Shown piece by piece: positions 1 through 6,120 of a stretch of 6,120 nucleotides of DNA. The number at the start of each line of letters is the position of its first letter. The stretch's first letter is position 1. Below the pieces are notes generated by a model, which was not told where the DNA came from, did no database searches, and saw only the letters and a list, made by a program, of their open reading frames with translations. Origin of the DNA: Candidatus Desulfofervidaceae bacterium (GTDB lineage Bacteria > Desulfobacterota > Desulfofervidia > Desulfofervidales > Desulfofervidaceae); the NCBI GenBank assembly GCA_021160485.1, contig JAGHCL010000048.1, positions 1 through 6,120 of the forward strand, in the 5' to 3' direction. The position numbers and the translations under genes are program-made.

Positions 1-2374
1 CCCTTATATCCCGGTAAAGGATATAGACATTGGCCTTGGGGTTTATTTCCTTTATTTTTAAAGCATTTTTAATGGCTTGAGCACAGCAGATTTTACTACA
101 ATACGGCCTTTCTTCATCACGAGAGCCAACACATTGGATCATCACCACATTATTTAATTTCTCTTTATCCACAGCATTAGTTGCCAACCTCTCTTCCAGT
201 TGAAGCTGGGTAAGCACACGTTCGTCTTGACCATATAAATACTCAGATGGCTGATATTGATGACCACCAGTAGCAACGATTATCACTCCATGTTCAAGTG
301 CTTGTGTTTCTTTACCTTCTGAAGATAGTTCTGTTTTGAAGTTACCTACATAACCACTAATGTCTTTTATCTCTGTATTCGTAAACACATGGATCAGAGG
401 GTGATTATAGATATCTTCAACCAATTTTTTCAAAAGGGTTTGGGGATCGTTGCCTTCTAAAGTATAGTGAACTTTCCGGAGATTACCACCCAGTTCAGCT
501 TCTTTTTCTACTAAATAACACTCAAATCCCTGATTGGCCAAGGCCAGGGCAGAAGTCATCCCTGCCAGTCCACCACCAATAACAAGGGCCTTAGGGGTCA
601 CCTTTACTGTTTCTTCTTTTAAGGGTTGAAGCCGTCTTGCCTTTGCCACAGCCATCCGAAGCAAATCCTTTGCCTTTTCTGTTGCCTTTTCCTTTTCATG
701 CATGTGAACCCAGGAACATTGGTCACGAATGTTCGCCATTTCAAAGAGACAACGGTTAAGTCCAGCCTCTCTGATGGTTTCTTGAAACAGGGGTTCATGG
801 GTTCTAGGGGTGCAGGCAGCTACTACGATTCGGTTCAACTTGTACTTCTCAATCATTTCTTTCATTCTTTCCTGGGTATCCTGTGAGCAGGTGTAGAAGT
901 TTTCATCGCAAAAGACGACATTTTCAAGAGTGGCTGCGTATTTTCTTACCTCAGGGACATTAACTACACCACCAATGTTTATCCCGCAGTGACATACAAA
1001 TACACCTATCCGGGGTTCTTCTTCAATTTCTTTCTCAGGTGGATATTCCTTATGGGCTACCAAGGTATTTCTAGCAGGGTAAAGGAGACTGGAAGCACAG
1101 GCAGCCGCTCCGCTAGCCTGGGTCACACTTTCAGGTATGTCTTTTGGCCCTTGAAAGGCACCAGCAACAAAAATTCCTTCTTTAGTCGTATTTACCGGGG
1201 TAAATTCAGAAGTGCGACAGAATCCGTATTGATTCAATCCTATCTGTAAAGCCCGAGAAAGATTCCTTGCGCTCTTAGGTGGTTCCAGACCAACAGAGAG
1301 GACGACCAAGTCAAATTCTTCTTCCACTACCTTACCATTTTCAAGGCTGTATCTTAAAAGTAAATTGTGATTATCCACTTCTTTTATATCAGCTACCCGT
1401 GAGCGGACAAAACGGATTTTATATTCGTCTCGTGCCCGTTCAAAGAATTCGTCAAAACCCTTTCCCTGTGTCCTCATATCCATATAGAAGATGGTGATAT
1501 CTAAATCAGGATTATGTTCCAATGATACCGTCGCTTCCTTGATGGCATACATGCAGCATACAGCCGAACAATAGGGATGCTTACGTTCACGGGAACCAAT
1601 ACACTGAATAAAGGCAATCCGGTGAGGATGCTTTTTGTCAGAAGGACGTAATATTTCTCCTTTAAAGGGACCAGAAGCACACATAATACGTTCAAATTCA
1701 ACACTGGTTACTACATTGGGATAATTTGCATACTCATAATCATTCCGAACATAGGCATCTACGGCACTAAATCCCGGAGTTAAAATAATGGCTCCAACTG
1801 AGATTTCTTCGTGCTCTCCTTTTTGGGAAAAATCTATGGCACCTGCCCTACAGGTGGGCACACATATCTGGCATTCCTGTCTGTTTAGATATAAACAGGC
1901 ATCAGGGTCTATTACATAAGCCGAGGGCACTGCTTGGGGATAATCAATATGGATGGCCTTTGTGAAACAGAGTTTTGCATTGTAGGTATCAAAAATAGGG
2001 GTTGGACAATAGCTGCTACAGATGCCACAGGCAGTACATTTGGTTTCATCAATATATCTGGGCCGTTTTAATACTGTTACCTTATAATTACCTGGTTCAC
2101 CTTCAATCTCTTCTATTTTGGCCTGGGTGATAATTTTTATATTGGGGTGCCTTCCAGCTTCAACCAACTTTGGCGAGAGGATACATAACGAACAGTCGTT
2201 GGTAGGGAAAGTTTTATCCAACTCGGCCATTACTCCGCCAATGGAAGACTTTTCTTCCAGCAGATAGACATAGTAGCCCATTTCAGCCAGGTCAAGAGAG
2301 GCCTGCACTCCGGCCACCCCTCCACCTACAACCATTACGGCACCTACAATGTTTTCTTTATTTTCAGGAACCAC
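1..2374 (-). CDS. hdrA: Second double-flavin HdrA-type protein, C-terminus cut off by the window edge
   Basis: The frame is open without a stop from a GTG at 2374-2372 to the left edge, giving 791 codons. It is colinear with the complete upstream paralogue, so roughly 230 residues, including the expected ferredoxin tail, are missing. Module 1 has GGGVAG at 17-22, the canonical HdrA loop TFPTNDCSLC (C61, C64) ending in GRHPNI, an inserted ferredoxin segment (C113/116/119/123 and C160/168/171/175), and QCIGSR...YC...CC (C258, C269, C273, C274). The HdrA-type middle domain at about 456-585 is textbook: VCHCGINIGG, C496 in YTCSQDTQ, C521 in AACTPRTHEP, and C553 in QCSWVH. Module 2 has GGGLAG at 600-605 and QCVGSR...CC (C748, C759, C763, C764). 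The GTG is preferred over the in-frame ATG at codon 14 because AGAGGTGG sits six bases before it, and starting at codon 14 would put only two residues before the FAD glycines. It is likely a cytoplasmic electron-transfer or bifurcating subunit working with the HdrC and HdrA upstream. It is closer to standard HdrA than its paralogue is. Confidence 0.92.
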   Translation of the reverse strand, partial: MVPENKENIVGAVMVVGGGVAGVQASLDLAEMGYYVYLLEEKSSIGGVMAELDKTFPTNDCSLCILSPKLVEAGRHPNIKIITQAKIEEIEGEPGNYKVTVLKRPRYIDETKCTACGICSSYCPTPIFDTYNAKLCFTKAIHIDYPQAVPSAYVIDPDACLYLNRQECQICVPTCRAGAIDFSQKGEHEEISVGAIILTPGFSAVDAYVRNDYEYANYPNVVTSVEFERIMCASGPFKGEILRPSDKKHPHRIAFIQCIGSRERKHPYCSAVCCMYAIKEATVSLEHNPDLDITIFYMDMRTQGKGFDEFFERARDEYKIRFVRSRVADIKEVDNHNLLLRYSLENGKVVEEEFDLVVLSVGLEPPKSARNLSRALQIGLNQYGFCRTSEFTPVNTTKEGIFVAGAFQGPKDIPESVTQASGAAACASSLLYPARNTLVAHKEYPPEKEIEEEPRIGVFVCHCGINIGGVVNVPEVRKYAATLENVVFCDENFYTCSQDTQERMKEMIEKYKLNRIVVAACTPRTHEPLFQETIREAGLNRCLFEMANIRDQCSWVHMHEKEKATEKAKDLLRMAVAKARRLQPLKEETVKVTPKALVIGGGLAGMTSALALANQGFECYLVEKEAELGGNLRKVHYTLEGNDPQTLLKKLVEDIYNHPLIHVFTNTEIKDISGYVGNFKTELSSEGKETQALEHGVIIVATGGHQYQPSEYLYGQDERVLTQLQLEERLATNAVDKEKLNNVVMIQCVGSRDEERPYCSKICCAQAIKNALKIKEINPKANVYILYRDIR

Positions 2375-2380
2375 GTTTAT

Positions 2381-2388
2381 CCACCTCT
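2381..2388 (-). promoter_or_regulatory. Ribosome binding site that fixes the GTG start of the second hdrA
   Basis: AGAGGTGG lies six bases before the GTG at 2374 and overlaps the last two bases of the hdrC stop codon TAG. This suggests translation of the second hdrA is tied to that of hdrC. Confidence 0.75.
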
Positions 2389-2848
2389 AAAGTAGAGATT
2401 TAACAAATTCTTTTAAATCAAATTCTATAAGTTCATCTTTTTTATCCAAGACATTAAAGAGCACTTTTTGCCGCAAATCTAGGAAAAATCTATCTATATT
2501 CTTCATAGTGTCTTGTAAAGAAGGATGGACAAAACCGTCTTCAATGGCCATTTCTCTGAGCACACCCATTACCTGACTAAACTTCACATCCTGAGGACAA
2601 ACAAAGGAGCAGGTATTACACAAACAGCAATACCAGATTAACTTAGAACCAAGGACTTCTTTTCTCAACCCCAGCAGTATCATCCTGATGATTTTACGAG
2701 GGTCAAAGTCATCATTGACCCCCTTTACCGGACAGGCCCCTGTGCATGCTCCACAGGCAAAGCATGCCTTGAGGCTTTCTCCCCCCAATCTGTTGGCTAC
2801 TTCAAATTTAAAATTAGGGTCTGATTGATTTAGCCATATTTCTTTCAA
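2387..2848 (-). CDS. hdrC: HdrC-type 2[4Fe-4S] electron-transfer subunit
   Basis: This small soluble iron-sulfur protein of the HdrC family passes electrons between the C-terminal ferredoxin domain of an HdrA and a catalytic partner. It has 153 residues and two full cluster motifs: C29-x2-C32-x2-C35-x3-C39-P, and C74-x2-C77-x2-C80-x3-C84-P with an additional C75. Between them lies the typical HdrC stretch DPRKIIRM (49-56), followed by LGLRKEVLGSKLIW. Residues after about 90 are cysteine-free and look helical. The start is TTG, chosen because AGGAGG lies six bases upstream and no in-frame ATG precedes the conserved region. The stop is TAG. It begins 14 nt after the first hdrA and ends 12 nt before the second, so it is co-transcribed with both. 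Its usual partner HdrB, with cysteine-rich CCG domains, is not next to it. The protein could instead be the HdrC-like half of another complex, but the family assignment is firm. Confidence 0.92.
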   Translation of the reverse strand: MKEIWLNQSDPNFKFEVANRLGGESLKACFACGACTGACPVKGVNDDFDPRKIIRMILLGLRKEVLGSKLIWYCCLCNTCSFVCPQDVKFSQVMGVLREMAIEDGFVHPSLQDTMKNIDRFFLDLRQKVLFNVLDKKDELIEFDLKEFVKSLL

Positions 2849-2854
2849 GGTAGC

Positions 2855-2860
2855 CCTCCT
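2855..2860 (-). promoter_or_regulatory. Strong ribosome binding site that fixes the TTG start of hdrC
   Basis: A perfect AGGAGG lies six bases before the TTG at 2848, in the 14-nt gap after the first hdrA stop codon. Its strength and spacing are the main reason to accept the TTG start. Confidence 0.85.
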
Positions 2861-2862
2861 TT

Positions 2863-5800
2863 TTAAACTGTCTCTAAAACAGCATCTATCATAGCCGAAA
2901 ATTGGTCAAGCCTATTATTAGGAATGCATATTCCATTTTTAGGACAGGTTGCTTGACATATACCGCAGCCCTGGCATAAAGAAGTATTGACCTCTGCGAT
3001 TTTCTTTACAATTCCTTGACTCATATATTCAATTAGAGAAATGGCATCGTAGGGACAGGGTTCAACGCAGTAACCACATCCGTCGCAGTTTTCTTCTATT
3101 ACCTGGGAAACAACGGGTGATAGTTCAAGATGGTCTTTGGTGAGGATTTGGGCGGCCCTGGTTGCTGCTCCCTTGGCCTGGGCAATGCTTTCATCAATAA
3201 ACTTGGGACCTTGGGCCAAACCGCAAATGAACACTCCCTCAGCCGGCGTGTCTACTGTACTTAAATCTTTCACTATTTCGGTAAAGAAGCCGTATCCATC
3301 TACTGGAACCCTAAAAATCTCAGCCAGTTTTTTATTCTCTTCTGTAGGCACCATGGCTACTGCCAGGGCTACAATATCGGCATCTATTACCAGCTGTTGG
3401 TCCAAAACAGAGTCTTTCGTCCTCACTCTTATTTTGGGTTCAAATCCACTTCCCTTTCCTCTTTTTATCATTTCTAGCTTTGGTTGGTCATCCAGGCTAT
3501 AGCGAAGAAAAACAATACCCTTTGCCCTAGCTTCACGATAAAGGTCTTCCCGGAAGCCATAAGTTCTTATGTCACGATAGAGGATATAAATATTGGCCTC
3601 TGGGTTTTTCTCTTTTAACATGAGGGCGTTCTTTAGAGACTGGGTGCAACAGACCCGACTGCAATAAGGCCGCTCCTCGTTTCTTGAACCCACACATTGA
3701 ACGATCACCACATTTTTACTCTTTAGAACTTCTGGACTTGCTTGGGCAATCTTTTCTTGTAAGTCTAATAGGGTCATTACCCGTGAGTGTTTTCCATACA
3801 GGTAACTTTCAGGCCTATATGCTTGTGCTCCCGTAGCCAGAATGGTAATTCCATGCTTAATTTCTTTGGTGCCAGAAGGTGTGTTAACCTTAGTGGTAAA
3901 ATTGCCTATTTTACCCGAGGACGTTAACACTTCTGTTTCAGTATATACATGAATGCGAGGGTGATTAACAACTTCATTGACAAGGCTTTTTAAAAAATCC
4001 TGGACGTCTTCTCCCTTCCAGGAGAAGTAGGTCCTTCTGGCGATACCTCCAAGTTGGTTTGTCTTTTCTATCAGATAGACTTCAAATCCCTGTTTTGCTA
4101 GGTGTAATGCTGCGGTAAGTCCTGCTATTCCTCCGCCAACCACCAACCCTGACTTGGCTAAAGATGTGACTTCTCTTTTTATAGGTTGAGCCAGGCCAAC
4201 TTTAGCTATCGCCATTTTGATGAGTGTTTTAGCCTTTTGCGTAGCCTCTGCTTTTCGCTCTGAATGCACCCAAGCACATTGTTCTCGCAGATTGGCCATT
4301 TCCATTAGAAAGGGATTAAGCCCAGCTTTCTTAACTATTTCTCTAAAGTGGTTTTCATATAGTTTTGGAGTGCAGGCGGCGATAATAACACGATTAAGAC
4401 CGTGCTCACCAATTTTCTCTTGTATGAACTGTCTCCCTTCCAGTCCACAAAGATCAGGATGCGTTTCGCTATAGACTACATTGGGGTTTCCGCTAACTTC
4501 TTCCAAGACTTCTCTAATGTCAACGGCATTACTGATATTCCCCCGACACTGACAGACAAAAACACCTATTTTAGGATTTTCTTCAGCAACAGATGCTTGT
4601 GATATAGTAGGCTTAGATGTCTTAGGGGAAGCAGAACCTAGCAGGATAGCTACTTCTCCGGCAGCCGCACTTGCCTGGGTGGTGGTATCCAGAATGGCCT
4701 TTGGCTCCTGAAAGGTTCCACATACATAAATGCCTGGTCTTGAAGTCTCCACCGGAGTAAAGGTGTTTGTCGCCACAAAATGATAGTGATTGAGATTGAG
4801 GCCCATCTTTTGGGCCAACTCTACCGTTTTCTTTGAAGGCCGAAGTCCAACTGAAAGCACGACCAGATCAAATTCCTCTTCTTCCAGCTTTCCGTCGTCC
4901 GTGGCATACTTTATAACCACATTACCTTCATTTTTAGCAGCTTCAACGGCATTTACACGTGAATGGACAAAGCGAATTCCGGCTTCTTTAGCCTTGTTAT
5001 AGTATTCCTCAAAGTGTTTACCATAAGCCCGCAAATCCATAAAAAAGATTGTTCCCTCTGAATCGTTATACCTTTTGGCCATTATGGCTTCTTTTAAGGC
5101 ATACATACAACAAACACTAGAACAATAGCCGTAATTTCCCTTGGTAATATCTCTTGAACCTATGCACTGCAGCCAGGCAATTTTTTGAGGTCTCTGCTTA
5201 TCAGAAGGGCGTACAAGATGTCCATAGTATCTAATAGAGTCTTTTAATAAATATTCAAATTCCATACTGGTTATTACGTTAGGTAGACCAAGATAGTGGT
5301 ATTTGTCGTAAATAGCTGCATCAGAAAGCCCTGCCCCAGCGGCAAAGATAATAGCACCTACCTCTAGATTAAATGTTTCTTCTGAAGCATTAAGATTTAT
5401 CGCCTGGTGGGGACATACTTCTTCACATAGACGACATTCTCCTTGCTTAAAAAAGAGACAATTATTTTTGTCAACAACATATTTGTAAGGCACAGCGGAA
5501 GGATGAGACAAATATATGGCCTTCCTTGTTCTCAGGCTCCCTGGGAAGGGATATTTTATTTCCTGCGGACACTGTTCAGCACATATACCACAGGTTGTAC
5601 ATTTATCTATGTCAACATAACGAGGAAATTTAGTGAGTGTAACCTGAAAATTACCCGGTTCGCCTTTGACTTCTTCTACTTGAGTTTGGGTTAAAACCTT
5701 TATGTTAAAATGGCGTTCGCAGGCTGAAAATTTGAGATAAGCATTGCAGTAGAAACACACAGGGTAAGTCCGATGAAGACTGGCCACTAATCCGCCAAGA

Positions 5801-5904
5801 AAAGGAGAGCTTTCTACTAGATAAACATAATAACCCAGGTCAGCCAATTCTAAAGCTGCCTGAACTCCCCCTACACCACCACCAATGACTAAAACCTTGT
5901 TCAT
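2863..5904 (-). CDS. hdrA: Double-flavin HdrA-type protein (heterodisulfide reductase subunit A family), complete
   Basis: This is a cytoplasmic flavo-iron-sulfur electron-transfer protein of the HdrA family, with no signal peptide or membrane segment. Module 1 (about residues 1-425) starts with the FAD motif GGGVGG at 8-13. It carries an inserted ferredoxin segment with cysteines 102/105/108/112 and 149/157/160/164, and the HdrA motif QCIGSR...YC...CC (C247, C261, C265, C266). Residues about 445-575 match the domain that begins canonical HdrA (C451, C453, C486, C511 in AACTP, C543 in QCAWVH). Module 2 (about 585-920) has GGGIAG at 590-595 and a second QCVGSR...CC motif (C737, C748, C752, C753), but no cysteine-rich insert. 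The C-terminus is a 2[4Fe-4S] ferredoxin (C940/943/946/950 and C977/980/983/987). At 1013 residues it is far longer than a one-flavin HdrA (roughly 650). The ATG is preceded by AAGG ten bases upstream and the FAD motif follows at once, so the start is secure; the stop is TAA. Oddities: the cysteine loop at 46-68 departs from the HdrA consensus (C50, C53, extra C62). The redox partner is unknown. BamE-like or Qmo-like roles are possible but unproven. Confidence 0.93.
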   Translation of the reverse strand: MNKVLVIGGGVGGVQAALELADLGYYVYLVESSPFLGGLVASLHRTYPVCFYCNAYLKFSACERHFNIKVLTQTQVEEVKGEPGNFQVTLTKFPRYVDIDKCTTCGICAEQCPQEIKYPFPGSLRTRKAIYLSHPSAVPYKYVVDKNNCLFFKQGECRLCEEVCPHQAINLNASEETFNLEVGAIIFAAGAGLSDAAIYDKYHYLGLPNVITSMEFEYLLKDSIRYYGHLVRPSDKQRPQKIAWLQCIGSRDITKGNYGYCSSVCCMYALKEAIMAKRYNDSEGTIFFMDLRAYGKHFEEYYNKAKEAGIRFVHSRVNAVEAAKNEGNVVIKYATDDGKLEEEEFDLVVLSVGLRPSKKTVELAQKMGLNLNHYHFVATNTFTPVETSRPGIYVCGTFQEPKAILDTTTQASAAAGEVAILLGSASPKTSKPTISQASVAEENPKIGVFVCQCRGNISNAVDIREVLEEVSGNPNVVYSETHPDLCGLEGRQFIQEKIGEHGLNRVIIAACTPKLYENHFREIVKKAGLNPFLMEMANLREQCAWVHSERKAEATQKAKTLIKMAIAKVGLAQPIKREVTSLAKSGLVVGGGIAGLTAALHLAKQGFEVYLIEKTNQLGGIARRTYFSWKGEDVQDFLKSLVNEVVNHPRIHVYTETEVLTSSGKIGNFTTKVNTPSGTKEIKHGITILATGAQAYRPESYLYGKHSRVMTLLDLQEKIAQASPEVLKSKNVVIVQCVGSRNEERPYCSRVCCTQSLKNALMLKEKNPEANIYILYRDIRTYGFREDLYREARAKGIVFLRYSLDDQPKLEMIKRGKGSGFEPKIRVRTKDSVLDQQLVIDADIVALAVAMVPTEENKKLAEIFRVPVDGYGFFTEIVKDLSTVDTPAEGVFICGLAQGPKFIDESIAQAKGAATRAAQILTKDHLELSPVVSQVIEENCDGCGYCVEPCPYDAISLIEYMSQGIVKKIAEVNTSLCQGCGICQATCPKNGICIPNNRLDQFSAMIDAVLETV

Positions 5905-5914
5905 TTTGCCATAA

Positions 5915-5918
5915 CCTT
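5915..5918 (-). promoter_or_regulatory. Weak ribosome binding site of the first hdrA
   Basis: AAGG lies ten bases before the ATG at 5904. It is the weakest of the three ribosome binding sites in the operon. An ATG two bases out of frame lies between the site and the start and opens only a three-codon frame (ATG GCA AAA TGA) that overlaps the hdrA start. Confidence 0.5.
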
Positions 5919-5984
5919 ACTTGAATTTTTAAGGAATTCCATCTTGAGTTGTTTTGTACATTTGGAGAACTTGTCCATCTCTTA

Positions 5985-5996
5985 CCTATAAATAGG
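5985..5996. promoter_or_regulatory. 12-bp palindrome CCTATAAATAGG, possible operator
   Basis: The sequence CCTAT-AA-ATAGG is a perfect inverted repeat with two central bases. It lies just downstream of the predicted transcription start of the operon. A third half-site, ATAGG on the plus strand, occurs at 6005-6009, overlapping the end of the weak -10. Two or three half-sites at a start site would suit a dimeric repressor, but short A/T-rich palindromes also arise by chance. It is too short and weak to be a terminator. Confidence 0.25.
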
Positions 5997-6008
5997 GATG
6001 AAACATAG

Positions 6009-6036
6009 GTTTAATTGGAAAAACTTTTTTTGTCAA
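6009..6036 (-). promoter_or_regulatory. Likely sigma-70-type promoter of the hdrA-hdrC-hdrA operon
   Basis: A perfect TTGACA (-35) lies at 6036-6031 on the minus strand. After 16 bases comes TTAAAC at 6014-6009, a weak -10 that matches TATAAT at three of six positions. The surroundings are very A/T-rich, with A and T tracts on both sides. Transcription would begin near 6002 and leave a leader of about 100 nt before the hdrA start codon. The -35 is convincing but the -10 is poor, so an activator or a different exact -10 is possible. This is the only promoter-like site I see for the operon. Confidence 0.45.
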
Positions 6037-6120
6037 GATTTTTTATTAAAAAAACGCCAGAGAGTAAATGACAGCTAATAACCCAAAATCCGCGATTGAT
6101 TTGAGGGGAAGGTGTATTTA

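Noticed and set aside
1501..1704. A minus-strand open frame of 67 codons
   Set aside because: It lies inside the second hdrA in a different frame. The hdrA frame there encodes conserved family motifs, so this is a shadow.
3137..3502. A plus-strand open frame of 121 codons opposite the first hdrA
   Set aside because: It lies fully antisense to a well-conserved coding region, its translation resembles no known protein, and no ribosome site was evident. The same holds for the shorter plus-strand frames at 626-886, 989-1249, 1279-1497, 4217-4474, 4402-4602, 4790-5002 and 5443-5694.
1..5904. Assignment as a qmoAB sulfate-reduction operon or as bamE of benzoyl-CoA reductase
   Set aside because: Both contain HdrA-like proteins, but no QmoC-type membrane subunit, AprAB, BamB or MvhD/BamF-like gene is visible. 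The domain order does not settle the matter without a search.
5901..5912. A three-codon leader frame ATG GCA AAA TGA overlapping the first hdrA start
   Set aside because: It is too short to support as a leader peptide and has no regulatory codon pattern. Chance is the simpler explanation.
6001..6060. A/T tracts (runs of A and T around 6023-6053) as a rho-independent terminator
   Set aside because: There is no GC-rich stem before the T tract on either strand. The region fits an A/T-rich promoter better.
6016..6120. Short open minus-strand frames entering from the right edge, as a possible end of an upstream gene
   Set aside because: Two frames are open for about 45 and 105 nt, but neither shows recognisable protein sequence and no terminator hairpin follows. 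The extent of any upstream gene cannot be judged.

Overview
The window is one minus-strand gene cluster from an anaerobic prokaryote, read right to left: a 1013-residue HdrA-type flavo-iron-sulfur protein (5904 to 2863), a small HdrC-type ferredoxin-like protein (2848 to 2387), and a second, paralogous HdrA-type protein that starts at 2374 and runs off the left edge (791 codons visible). The two gaps are only 14 and 12 nt and each holds a Shine-Dalgarno sequence, so the three genes are almost certainly one operon. The 216 nt to the right of the first gene carry a likely promoter and a small palindrome, and I see no gene there. No RNA gene, mobile element, CRISPR array or long DNA repeat was found.

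Both large proteins have the same unusual order: an FAD/NAD(P)-binding module with an inserted two-cluster ferredoxin segment (the canonical HdrA flavin module), then the cysteine-bearing domain that normally begins an HdrA, then a second FAD/NAD(P)-binding module without a cysteine-rich insert. The complete copy ends with a two-cluster ferredoxin domain, and the truncated copy is expected to as well. They look like double-flavin HdrA proteins rather than the single-flavin enzyme of methanogens. Cysteine counting for the complete copy suggests two FAD and about seven [4Fe-4S] clusters. HdrC would add two clusters and act as the electron wire between the HdrA proteins and an unseen partner.

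The likely role is a soluble, cytoplasmic electron-transfer or flavin-based electron-bifurcating complex of the heterodisulfide reductase superfamily. No HdrB (the CCG-domain catalytic subunit), MvhD, hydrogenase, formate dehydrogenase or membrane subunit is visible, so the terminal donor and acceptor cannot be named. The sequence is moderately AT-rich by eye. Such multi-cluster HdrA proteins are common in sulfate-reducing, syntrophic and related anaerobes (Desulfobacterota and others), which makes that kind of host plausible. The lineage is inferred from gene type only.
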